From Allantophomopsis cytisporea (taxonomy: Eukaryota > Ascomycota > Leotiomycetes > Phacidiales > Phacidiaceae), in contig CP103031.1 in assembly GCA_024752435.1 (NCBI GenBank), positions 372,001 to 436,000 of the forward strand: DNA of 64,000 nt, written 5' to 3'. Shown here in pieces: positions 47,832 to 58,982 of this stretch. The position numbers were made by a program, and so were the translations under genes. A model generated the notes under the pieces. That model was given only the letters and a program-made list of their open reading frames with translations, was not told where the DNA came from and searched no databases. Within the stretch, counting starts at the first letter, position 1. Each line of letters starts with the position of its first letter.

Positions 47832-48941
47832 GGTTGCTTAATTGCAAAAGAATTTCCTTTTCATCTAAAAAAGAAGGGGGTGAGACGATATGGAATACAT
47901 GGAGGAAACTGAATAGCGGGGTTTGGGGGTTCTTATAAGTTAAATGAAGGAAGTACAGCTAGCTTTCAGCGTGGCTTGCTTAGTACAGTGACATCCCGCT
48001 GTTAGGTCTTGGGACCATTATAGCAAGATCCACGGCATGAACCGAGAACATTCTGGAGGATTGAAAATGTAATCCGAATTTAAACCTCTTAGTTTGATTA
48101 TTCAGATGATTCAGGTTTCAATACAAGGAACTTAAGAATACTTGGAAATGTATTTTCGGGATGTAAACTCAATTGCAGACCTCATCTATAAACCGCTATG
48201 TATACTGCATCTCCCGTTTCACTCATATCTTCTATTAGATAAATGACCTACAATACCAATCCTCAATGTATACATACTTATACAATATCAGCAGTGTGGC
48301 TCGTGTTATTTTCCATATTTCTATGTCTTTGTAATCTTGCTACAACTGCTGGTCCATAACCCTAAGTAACTAGACATGTTACCTGGATTATTAATACTAG
48401 AGCTCTATGATGGAGATTAAAATTGTTTCAGAATTCTTATATTCCGATAGAATATGTTAAGAATATGTTATTTAACATCGGAGGGAAAGAAGCCAAGATC
48501 TATAATCCGAAAGTTGAATCGCACATCCAGATACTCAGATACGAAACCAGAAGCATAGTCGTTTTGCAAGCAAACCGATCGACTTGGACATTAAAGACAA
48601 TCACACGTGTTCACCTTATTGCAATAGAACACGACCGGCGGTTTCTCGCCAGACGCACAGCACACATTTTCTCATACTATAGCAATGGTATATATTTCCA
48701 ATCTCCCAACCCATGTCCATGCATCACCATCCATAGATGCTCAAACGCTCGCTCGAATAGACTCCCAAGTAAAAAAGCGAGACAAAAACAGGAGCATGGA
48801 AAGAGACCCAAGAACGAAGACCCAAAGTCCGCGTAAAATACGATTCTCTTTCCGCCAAAGACGAAAGAAAATACGGTAACAGAAACGAGACTGTCAATAA
48901 TGGACGTACAGAATGGCAGGCTTGAACGTCACATACTTGAT
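47832..48941. other. Intergenic region, 1.1 kb
   Basis: AT-rich. One plus-strand open frame at 48423-48836 has no domain and no plausible gene structure. Nothing else is seen. Confidence 0.6.
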
Positions 48942-51073
48942 TTAAGCGTAAAACCCTTAGTGAAATTAGCTGATATCCTATACTTGATAGACCAGGCTAG
49001 CTTACCATTAAGTCTAGATCTTGATCCTGCCTTTCCAATAACTTCAACACGGAACCCCAATTTTTCCATTCCGACAACATCTACACTGCCTCTTCCATCA
49101 AAGACCCACTTAGGCTTCTTAACGGTTTCGCTGATTCTCTTCCAGTCTATGCTCTCATTTGATTTGACTTCTTCATTGCCCTTTGTACAGTCTCTGCAGC
49201 CTGCTTCACAACCAGGCTGTTTTACGAATCTGCCGAGTGGATCAGAGTTTATTGGGGGAAGACTATTTGTTCTAGATGTTTGGTGGTGTTTGCCCTTCAA
49301 GTAATTACAGAGACTGAGAATACCTGTCTCAGAGAGTGTGTGGTCAAGAGTTGGTCGACGAAGCGGATGGGTAATAAGGCTTGTAGAAGAAGAAGAAGAA
49401 GAAGAAGAAGAAGAAGAAGAAAAATATGAACAAGATTTATTTTGGGAAGTAGATTCTGCGCTATTGCGTTCTAGGTAGCGGAATTGATCACAACCTGTAA
49501 GAATAAGAACAGCACTAGCATCTTCACAAGCTCCATATGCGCTCTTATAGACTTTGATTGGCCCCTCTGGCTTCAGAAGGGGGCTGTCCTTGAAAACGTC
49601 CTTCAGTGCATCTCTGATATCTTCTATATTGCACTTTGGATCAAATAAGGCGATCTCGACTGGATTATCTGCAAGAAGGGACTTAACTACCTCAATGGCA
49701 GGAGATTCACGAGTGTCTGATGTATCTTTTTTGAAAGCATAGCCAAGAATAGCAACCTTCTTGCTAATTAGAGTGCCATTGAGGCTCTTGACTATGCGCT
49801 TGACAAAGCGATTACGCTGGAAATTATTGATAGATAAGACTTGATTCCAGTAATCAGCAACCTCGGGCAAATCCAAGCTCTGAGCGAGATAAGACAAGCT
49901 TAGGATATCTTTCGAAGCAAGATCCTCCAAAGCCGAGACCTGCCTTGAGGAACTTCGAACCAAGACGTGGGTCAAGACCAATGCTGTAGGCAACTTCGTC
50001 GATGTCGGCACCAGTAAGTTCACAACCAGCCGAAATAGTGTTAATGCTGCTAATGCGCTGTGCAAGCATAGAGTTGGCAACAATTTTAGAGAGTTCAGAC
50101 GACCATAGTTTGACAGTGATAATGCGGTTTTTCGGGACCCAGGCACCATAGACTGCCTTTAAAGCCTCAGCGGCTGCAAGACCTGATTTTGTCTGGGACA
50201 AACCGATAAGAATGCGATCTGGGTTGAGAAGATCTTTGATTGCTGTACCATCAGCTAAGAACTTTGGATTGGAGAGGATCTCGAAATCAACTCCTGGCCG
50301 ATAATCGTCGAGGATATCCCGGATGATTTGTGCTGTACGGCAGGGAACAGTCCTCTTCTCGACAATGATAGCCCCTGGTTTGGCAGCAAGAGCATTTTCT
50401 CTTGCAGCTCCTTCAAGAGCGACGATGTTGGTGGCAGCGCCGGCACCGACGCCAGACATCTTTGTGTCGGTGTTGACACTCAAAAATACAATATCTGCTT
50501 CTGAGATGTATTTTCTGACTTTGGTCGAGAAGAATAGATTTGGGGGACGAGCTGGAAGCTCGAGCTCAATCCGACTGTAATCACTGACAGCGTTGGTTCC
50601 GTCACGAGCTACTCGGACAATGTCGCTGAGGTCAGACTCATGGATTGGAGGATGTTGAGAACACCACTTGCGAATACGAGCGGCATCTTTGTCAACTACG
50701 GTTATTGGACATCCGGGTTCTGGAATGCGATGACGGCAGCCGTTGGACCTCCTGTGTTATATCAACATGGTGTCTCTTTGCATTGAAGGTGAAGCTTACC
50801 AACATAGCCAGCACCGACACAACAGATATTACCAACATTCTGCAGAGCATTGGAGGATATCCGGTAAAAGAAGCTATCGACTTCCTCACTATCGCTGAAA
50901 GGCGAAGAAGCTGAAGAGTCTGTCGGCATAGAATTAAATGACGAGGAGACTGTTGTGGTGTCTGATGCTTTTCCGTCTGAGTTGCTATCATGCGCATTCG
51001 CAAAGTGGGTAGCCAGCATCTTGAGTGACAGTATAGGTAAATGAATCAAGGAACGGGTGATACCTTGAAACAT
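48942..51073 (-). pseudogene. UDP-glucose 6-dehydrogenase, frameshifted
   Basis: The intact enzyme oxidises UDP-glucose to UDP-glucuronate with NAD+. A Ser-rich leader precedes the Rossmann motif NICCVGAGYVGGPTAA, split by an intron with GTAAGC and ACACAG. A one-base loss near 50706 breaks the frame after AFQNPD. The text resumes in the next frame (SVNTDTKMSGVGAGAA) and runs to the catalytic-Cys motif GLGFGGSCFE. A second one-base loss near 49912 follows, after which it continues KDILSLSYLAQSL, YAFKKDTSDTRESPA and WVFDGRG. The conserved NPEFLAEG segment here reads NPKFLADG, so the catalytic Glu is Lys (50262-50264). Two frameshifts plus a lost catalytic residue argue for true decay. A serine repeat interrupts the C-terminal part. 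Confidence 0.88.
49386..49424. repeat. (GAA/TTC)n microsatellite inside the dehydrogenase remnant
   Basis: Thirteen or so tandem triplets, read as poly-serine in the minus-strand frame. They sit in the variable C-terminal linker of the enzyme. Confidence 0.9.
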
Positions 51074-51771
51074 ATATAGAACTGCAATCGGTTAACTCCA
51101 ATAGGGATTATCAGGAAATAGAAAAAGTGAATCGTGGATTATATAACCTCAATATATCATTTGTTTCCCATGACTTCATCTAATAGTAATCCTCGCCTTT
51201 TTCATAATCCTGGCTCAAACAGGCCACCAAAAGGAAGGCAGCTCAGTTCATCCCCTTCAAAAATTTATGAGGAGACCTTAGAGATATCAGGAGAAAGGTT
51301 AAAAGCATGGAAATCGAAAGAATGAGCTTTTCCACAAATTCATGCCACACCAAGGGTTATCCAATTCACACTTCGTCTAATCTTAGGGTAGAGTTCATTG
51401 GCGCCAAGGAATTGTCTGAAAACAGGATATAAGATGCTTGTAATTCATGCTATGCCTGAGAACATCTAGTACTCAATAGTGGAAGGCGTTCTGTAAACTG
51501 CTGAAATGCATTGTGGAGCCGCTTTGGACTGCTCTCAGATAGCTAAGATGCCTTGAAACAGGGGGTGCTTTGAAATCAAATCTAAAGACGATGCTTCTTT
51601 GATATGGGAAGCTCGTTTTAAGTAGTGTCCTTAGTATTATGATACTCAAAAACCATACTTGTAAAGCTTAGCACATGTGAAAGCAGGACACACTATTGGG
51701 AAACTGCAGTTTATTGTTGTGGGGCACGTGCTCGGCTCTTAGCGCGACTAACGCCTCACATCCCTACCTTC

Positions 51772-51791
51772 GCTCTCTCTCTCTCTCTCTG
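51772..51791. repeat. (CT)n dinucleotide repeat
   Basis: About ten CT units, as often found just upstream of fungal transcription starts. Confidence 0.9.
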
Positions 51792-51860
51792 ACAGACCAG
51801 ACAATACAGACCAGCTTCACCCACTTCTCGTGTGTTCAGCCGCTGTCCGTCTCCACCTTC

Positions 51861-51892
51861 GTGCTCTCGTGCTCTTGTGCTCTCGTGCTCTC
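51861..51892 (+). repeat. Four tandem GTGCTCTC octamers
   Basis: Four head-to-tail eight-base units, the second with one change (GTGCTCTT). Confidence 0.9.
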
Positions 51893-54493
51893 TTCTTCCT
51901 CTTCTTTCTCGCGTTTCCGAGCTCCCTGACACCTTACATTTATCAAGGTTCAGTTGATCGGGTAAGTGTGGCATCTGAATACCTGGTAAATTAGGTGGCC
52001 GTTTCCCGGTAACCAAGAACCTCGCCCCTTTCCTCTACGCATTTGACTAGCAAATAGCCAAAATCGTCCTCACGGTACTGAGTTATGATATGAATTGGTA
52101 AGATTGTACATATATCATCACTCGAATATCATAGGATGGTCCATCAAGCTGTATACCAGCGAGGTGGAATAACCTTGTTAGTGTTATAACCATCATGGTA
52201 TTCTGCTAAATTCTTGCAGCACACTCAATAGATCAAATTGAAACGGACAACATCTTACGTCTTGGTTGGCCAGCAAGATGTATCTGCGCAGGATAGAACA
52301 CCTTTGGCAGGCAGGATATCCAGAAGCTATAGATTATCTGCGATGTTGTCAGTAGGACACAGAAGATTTCTATGCTTTATCTCCTGGGAAGTTCTCTTTC
52401 TTGAACTTCGGCATTATGTGTCAGCTACTGAAATGGCGGCAACAAAACAGCAAGTAGCTCTTCGTCCACTGCAAGCACAAGTTTCTGAGGGCACCTAAGG
52501 ACCTCATATATGAACAGGGATCTGAGGCAGAATTGGCATACGTTCCTTATATTGAGTCTTTTTTGTATTGAATATTAGAGAGTCGATGATACTTCCCTAT
52601 GTGCAGTTATAAGGTTTGCTCAGCGGACATCCGGCTGCGATCACGTGTGCCTTGCTACGGTAGAAAGCTTCCCTCATTCATCTGCTTCCTGGTGATTGGC
52701 GGCTACGGGAGCTACCAGACGCTACGAAATTAGCACTAAGAGAAATGCAGCTCAACAGTCATCACGTAATGAATTGAGTTCCTCGAGAATGATATGTCTT
52801 CGATACATGATAACAGCCTAAAGTCCGAGGAGACATGTCCTTTGGCAGAAAATGTGTTTCATGATCTACTGGATATGCAGAGAATTGTTGATAGGATTTG
52901 AACTGGATAGATAATAAAAGAGTGCGGCATGAGTTAAGATGGATATCGGCTCAAGCTGAGTATCAGTCATATGTTGAACAAGCATTATTATCTAACCGAC
53001 GTATGTATGTGAGGGACTTTAACAGGACAACTTTGAGCGGGCATTTAGTTCTAGAAAACGGCTCCGCTGGTGCAATAAGGCCATTTCTTGGGGAACGGAC
53101 AATACCCAATACGGATGGCAACTAGTATGATTAAATGTGAGATTCTTACAGTAACATATCGAAAATTTGGTCGTATATCCGAGGCAAAGCTGGACTCGGA
53201 GATGATGTATCTAAGGAACAGGTTAAGAGGGGTGGGAGTATCTATATTTCCATAACCATCTTGATGGTTTATTATGGGGAGGAGTATGAAATAGACGCCG
53301 TCACCTAAACGGTAGAGAGAAAACTTCCACATACAGATCATGCGGCCTAGTCCGCATGTTTAGAATTCGAGGCGCTTGTACCCGGCTGAAGTGTTGTGGC
53401 TCTTGGCGCAAATTAATTACACCAAGGAGACAGTTCCGGGATCGAAACATCAGCTCGATCTAAGTTGCTTTCCGTTTTCAACTAGTTAACTATATAGTCC
53501 CCGAGGCATAACATGTGTTGGTACTTCCATACCGTATAACTTTCTACTAGTATAAAAGGCTTAATCCTTCCTTCTAATTGCCTTGATCGATTCTCGTACA
53601 CTGAAATGCGCCCCGCAGCTATCTCGAATACGCCGGTATGTCTTTCGAGTCTACTCTAGCCGACCGTACCAGTAACGTACTCTTTACAACGTGTTTTTGC
53701 ATGTTCTGAAGTCTACTGTTCATTTTAAATGCTTGGTTTTTTTCTTTCTTTCATAAAACTATTCACCAAGGTCTGAATATACACAATTTGGCGACTATTT
53801 AATCACTAGTAGGCATAGCCTGTTCTTTAAAGGTAGCGATGTGACGATCTCTGGGTATTCTGAGAAATTCACTTGCAAAAACTCAAGACACTCCACATAT
53901 ATCTTCCACTGCATTATAGAGAGCTGAGGTCTATCAGAAAGAGCAAAAATATGTTCTAGGTTAGTTAATTCTCCCAGAACATCTCCAAAGCCCCTTCAGC
54001 GGAAGTTGTATATCCTAAATAATAGTATAATGTATTGAGATATATAAATCAATATAGAGTTTCCGATCACCACTACTACGCTATTGTGGTACAACATATA
54101 ATCTTCTATTATTATTGATTTTCAGCCCACGTTGAAACCCTCATTGTAAGCTTTACGAATGCAATGGCTGTTGAAGATATCTTTCTTCTATATGCGTCCT
54201 GCGCTGTTTTTCGAGGCGTGAAGCTAAGCAAATGCTGATATGTCCGCATTGAGGTACAAGAAAAGAATGGCCAAGACCCTGTTGCAAATCTGAACCAAGT
54301 TCAGGGTCTAAAGCTCTCTGCATCGATAGACCCTCAATATATCTTCTCCCAAATAGACAGTCTCGATATCTTCAAGACAGTGAAAAGATTGCTTCCACTT
54401 CTCTTCGGTCCTCTAGGCTCACTCTTCATAAACAACAGAAAAACAACAGAAGCTTCTATTTCCATCCCTTCTTTAATATCCTAGTGACCAGTA

Positions 54494-56968
54494 ATGGTAC
54501 CCGCCGACCAAATTCCTTCGGCAGCACAATCGCCTCAGCGAGTTGCTATACAGCACATCGAGAACATAATAACCAAAACCCCGACCCGAAGTTATGTAGC
54601 AAAACTCAGTCGTAGTACCCTATACTCAAGAAACGCTGTTGATTTAGATATCTTTGATTCAAGTACTTCTCAAGGTTGCATTGAGGAGCGTGCAGTCGAA
54701 GAGGATGCAGTCGAAGAGTCCGATCTTGCATCAGCGGTATGAATTACGGAGACCAAAAGTGCTTTCAAAGTATCCCAACTAATATCGATCCAGTCTTCTA
54801 CCGGCCTGGTGCTGCACAGTGCTGCTGTTCCGCAAATATTTCCAACTAAAAATAGCGCACCTTCTCCTTTAGAATCACTAGGCGATAACGATTTAGGCCA
54901 GTCTTCCATTGGTGAAGAAAGTAAGAAGGATGGTACTACTTCCTTTCAAGAGAATCATGGATGTTCGATCATCGAGCCGGTCAATAATAGCTATACGCAC
55001 GCTTCTGAGATACCGTCTCTTGCAGAGGCACAACCAGTAGCTGAAAATGCCCCTATAGCTAGTATCCGCAAAATAGTAGATGAGCAAACATCAACTCGAG
55101 CGGCCCCCAAAGCTCCTAGAGTAGCTCCTATAGCCGAGAACGTTATTGTAAGCCATAAGAGTCTTTTCCTATAATCTTGATGATGCTTAGAGAATTGTAC
55201 AATTGCTCTCACGATGCTCCAACTGACATTGTGCAGCTACCAATGCCCGTTCTAAGCTCGACAGAGACCAGAAACGAGAGCGCAGAGATCAGGTCACTTG
55301 TGATGAAACCCTATCACTAGGGGCAGACCCAGAAAAGCAGCAAGATAATACGCCTACTGGCCAGACCACGATTCCATCACCTAAATTAGGCTTCTTCGCG
55401 CGACAATATAAGGTGTTCAAAGCCACGTATACACCAACTGCGGATCCACTACTAGTCTTGCCAAGCTGACCAACAGACAAGGAGAAGATGGGCTATCTCA
55501 AGACACATCGTCTTCCAGTCTATGCTATTGGAGTTGTCTCCTTCTTATGTCTCTCTGCCGGTATGTGGCTCTTTGTCACTGCCAGTCCCGCTTTCTATTG
55601 GTTTGGTGCCTTTGTTACCGTGCTTGAAATATATCTCCTGGTATCGTACTGCGTTGCTATTCTCGGCAAGGACTTCGATTTCAATCAACATACTAAGATT
55701 CTTGTTGATAATCCAACCAACCTTGAGACCTGCCCTACGGTCGATATTTACTTGCCATGTTGCAAAGAATCGATGGAAATCCTCGCAAATACATACAAGT
55801 ACGTTAAGGAACTACAATATCCGGAAGGAAAGCTCAAAGTTTATGTACTTGATGATGGTGGTATGGCTGAAGTTAAGGCATTGACCACTTCTTACGGATT
55901 TGCCTACATTTCAAGAGATGACAAGCCCCGTCTCAGGAAAGCAGAAAACCTTCGCTGAGCTTTCACACGGACTACAGGTGACATCTTCAACATCTATGAC
56001 GCAGATTTCTGTCCTCGATCGGATTTCCTGCTTGAACTTATCCCGGAAGTCATGGCAAACCCAAAGCGTGCAATTATCCAGACGCCTCAATTCTTTAGAA
56101 CAAAAGATGAACAAACTTGGATTGAGCAGGGAGCAGGTAGTTTCGAGAGTTGTTTTACCGTCTTGTTCAAGCCAATCGCAATCGTTGGGGAGCCTCAATT
56201 TGCGCAGGATCTAATGCAGTATACCGCCGTGAAGCTCTTGTTGAAGTAGGCGGTACTGCTGAGATTGGATACTCAGAAGATGTGCACACCGGGTTCTACG
56301 CTATCAATCGAGGATGGGAAGTCAAATACCTACCCCTATGTTTGGCATGTGGAGTCTGTCCGGACACACCCCGAGCATCCTTTTCTCAGCAGATGCGCTG
56401 GTGCATGGGAAGCACAACACTACTTACAAACATGAAATTTTGAAGGTCAAATCTTACTTTTGTGCAAAAGATTTGTTATCTTTCTGGCATGATGTACTAC
56501 ACAGCCTTTGCGTTTTCCATCTTCCTCAATCCTGCACCAGGGATCCTGATCTTATGGTGGCGGCCAGATAAGCTCAAGTATTACGACCTTGCCTTTGTTG
56601 TCCCTTCGCTCCTTTACTCCATGCTTGCTTTCCGACTATGGGCACGCGCCTCGTGGGCTTTGAGTGTCCAATTTATTATGGTCTTTCAATCTTATGCGTA
56701 CCTCACCACCATAAAGGATCGCATATTCGGTATCGCAGTTGCTTGGGTACCTGGTGATGATGCCAAGGCTCATAAGCATAATAAGTATAGGAATATGAGA
56801 ATTCTCGCTTGGTGCTGGACACTTACTTGGCAGGGTGCTTTAATTTATGGAGTTGCCTTTCATATCGCTGTTAAGGGTTTGGAATGGTGGAATGTTGTTC
56901 CTCTTTTGCTTCTGGATACGTTCAATCTTTTCTTGGTCCATAGATTCTTGTTTTGCAATGGAAATTGA
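54494..56968 (+). pseudogene. Family-2 processive glycosyltransferase (cellulose/hyaluronan-synthase-like), broken
   Basis: Remnant of a membrane polymerase of the BcsA/hyaluronan-synthase type. A low-complexity N-terminal part (ATG 54494, with a plausible intron at about 54738-54793) leads to membrane segments (YAIGVVSFLCLSAGMWLF, GAFVTVLEIYLLVSYCVAI). The catalytic domain follows with VDIYLPCCKE, VLDDGG, IYDADFCPRSDF, EIGYSEDVHTGF and QQMRWCMG. Further membrane helices run to 56968. Breaks: TGA at 55467, TGA at 55956 inside NLR-TGA-AFTRTTGD, a frameshift at about 56136-56148 before FYRLVQANRNRWGAS, and TGA at 56441 within NMKF-TGA-RSNLTF. The frame also slips between 55150 and 55240. All D, D, ED and QxxRW motifs survive, so the gene was once active. 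Confidence 0.85.
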
Positions 56969-57854
56969 AGGGGTCGTTTGCTAGAGCAACTCAAAATTAA
57001 TGGTTTAGACACTCTTTGCCTCAAATCCCAATTTAGGATACAGTCTTCCAATATGAATACACTGATTTCAAAGATGGCCTACTTTGTCTTTTATTGTGTC
57101 TTTTATTGTCAATAGACTTTAAATGTTATAATCACCACTGCCCGAATTACGCTAATCACCAACACTTCGCACCTTTGAGCTCTTGGGCTCTTGGATATAC
57201 AGAACATGTCAATTGGTTCATCGTAACACATTTATCCTCCCTAAACCCCGCAGAGATGTGATTTTCTGAAGTAGTAGTATCTTCATCATTGGTCTTCATG
57301 TTTGGGCATAATGAGAGAGCTACGGCTCTAAGCTATACGTCGAAATCATGTTAAGAAGTTGGACATATACAAATGTATTAGTCCTTACTCTGTGAGTGTA
57401 CTTAAACGTCCAAGAACCAGAAAATCCAGGTAGAGTACAGGATGTTGTAGCGTATCTCTGCCTCTCTCTACGCTATAGCACATTACAACAACAGTTCTAA
57501 CCGTAACAATATGCAACAAGTTCAATTAGTATTCATTGTGAGCAAGATAAAGCTCAAATAGGAAAAAGTCCTTTATGTCTTTAAAATACAAGTCTTAACA
57601 AAGAAGGGATATACGCTTGATACGAAAATCCTAGAAAAAACGCCGAGTTCCTTGGAAAGCATGCACTATGCAATTCCAGGCTTAGATGCGCCCCATCGAA
57701 CGATTTCGCCGAGTTCGTAAAACATGATAACATCCGTAACGACCATCTATAAAAACAGCAAACAATCCAAATCATAAACAGCCATTCAACCGCGAAACCC
57801 GAGTCCAAAGGTATTGCAGGTAGGTAACACCCTGTTCGGGACGTACCAGTGAAC
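56969..57854. other. Convergent intergenic region
   Basis: 3' flanks of the glycosyltransferase remnant and the xanthine dioxygenase. No coding signal is seen. Confidence 0.65.
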
Positions 57855-58982
57855 CTAGTAGAGCTTTCCATCAGGGCCCATGACACCCTCGGAGGAGGCC
57901 ATGTTGCACTGTCTGAAAAGTCTCTTCTCCTCAGGACTGAAAGCGCCGACAACAGAATGCAAGACACCCTGGTTGTTGAAAAGAACGCAATCACCCTCTT
58001 CCCAATCATGAGGATAAACGAATTTGGAGGCAATCGCCGGTCTTTGAAGGCGATAGACGATCTCTCTGACCTCCTTCAAATCGGTCAAGACAGTGCCATC
58101 GGCAAGGTGAAGCGCCTTGATAGCAGCAGGGTGGATTTGCATGGCAAGGTTGCCAGTGACTGGGTTCTTCCAGCACATAGGGAGGATCTTGATGTCTTTC
58201 TCGTTGACCGGTGGGAGGTCGTCTAGTGGGAGTTCCAAGCCATCACTGACCATTCCAAGACCGGTAGAGCGCGAGCGTGCTGGTGACATCCAGATGTATG
58301 GGTGGGGGGCGTATTCAACCTTCGTCTCTCTGGCGAATTTCTTATCCTCTTCGCTCAAAAGATCGTACATTCTCTGGCCGGAGATGAAAGCCGTGGTACC
58401 GAGAGGGACATCCAGAGAATCATTGCTCTCGTCGTCATATCGGAGAGTCTGTCTGCGACCCTTGGGGACCTGGACAGCCATGAGACTCGTGACCTTTGGT
58501 GGGTTCAAAGCGTATAGAGCAGCATCGATGTGCCATCTGTAGAATCTAGTGAAGTCCAGATCCTCTTCGGCGGGGACCTTGGTCTTGTGGAAAGTAGCAT
58601 GGTGAGGGTGTTTCAGAGTGATGTTTTTTAGGCCCTCATACTCCTCATAGAAACCATTGCCAATGACCTGGACCTGAGTTTGGTGGGGAATGGTCTTAAG
58701 ATCAGGATGAAGGACAGAGCGTTTGGCGTCGAGGGTGGTCCCGTGACCGTAAGTCTCAGCCTTTGGATCAAAACGACGAGTGAGTTCGAACTGAGACTTT
58801 GGAGAAAGGCCCTGTTGGTTCTTGACAACTACGACATGCTGATGGTACAGGGTGTTGCGGATAGTTTGAAAATCCTCTTCGGAAAGATCTTCGAGGTTCG
58901 CATTGTGGATTTCGACACCGAAGTTGACCTCCGAGTTGGCAGGCACTTGCAAAGGTCGGATCTCGAGAGTTTTGACAGCCAT
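57855..58982 (-). CDS. xanA: Fe(II)/2-oxoglutarate-dependent xanthine dioxygenase
   Basis: Fungus-specific TauD/TfdA-fold enzyme that hydroxylates xanthine to uric acid with 2-oxoglutarate, an alternative to molybdenum xanthine dehydrogenase in purine use. Single exon of 375 residues. The start is the ATG giving MAVKTLEIRPLQVP; the frame is open further upstream but only from a GTG. The iron ligands are H151 and D153 (RWHIDAALY) and H342 (QGVLHSVVG). The 2OG-binding Arg is likely R357 (KRLFRQCN). Its length, the RYDDES/LGTTAFISG region and the ligand spacing match XanA of aspergilli as I remember it. TauD relatives acting on taurine are shorter and differ here. A CGG-N6-CCG site lies 120 bp upstream of the start. 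Confidence 0.88.
   Translation of the reverse strand: MAVKTLEIRPLQVPANSEVNFGVEIHNANLEDLSEEDFQTIRNTLYHQHVVVVKNQQGLSPKSQFELTRRFDPKAETYGHGTTLDAKRSVLHPDLKTIPHQTQVQVIGNGFYEEYEGLKNITLKHPHHATFHKTKVPAEEDLDFTRFYRWHIDAALYALNPPKVTSLMAVQVPKGRRQTLRYDDESNDSLDVPLGTTAFISGQRMYDLLSEEDKKFARETKVEYAPHPYIWMSPARSRSTGLGMVSDGLELPLDDLPPVNEKDIKILPMCWKNPVTGNLAMQIHPAAIKALHLADGTVLTDLKEVREIVYRLQRPAIASKFVYPHDWEEGDCVLFNNQGVLHSVVGAFSPEEKRLFRQCNMASSEGVMGPDGKLY

Larger units (their letters stand above)
51074..54493. other. Intergenic region, 3.4 kb, between the two halves of the decayed module
   Basis: This is the divergent space between the dehydrogenase and glycosyltransferase remnants. At 51770-51965 is a pyrimidine-rich, leader-like stretch with two tandem repeats and a consensus donor (GTAAGT at 51962), but no coding exon follows that I can find. 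The remainder is AT-rich with short frames only. Confidence 0.5.

Noticed and set aside
48423..48836. 137-codon plus-strand frame
   Set aside because: No domain, low-complexity basic end, and a position between two dead genes. It looks like chance.
55956..56443. Repeat-induced point mutation as the cause of the TGA codons
   Set aside because: TGG to TGA changes the C of a CpC on the other strand, not the CpA that RIP prefers. The surrounding sequence is not saturated with transitions.
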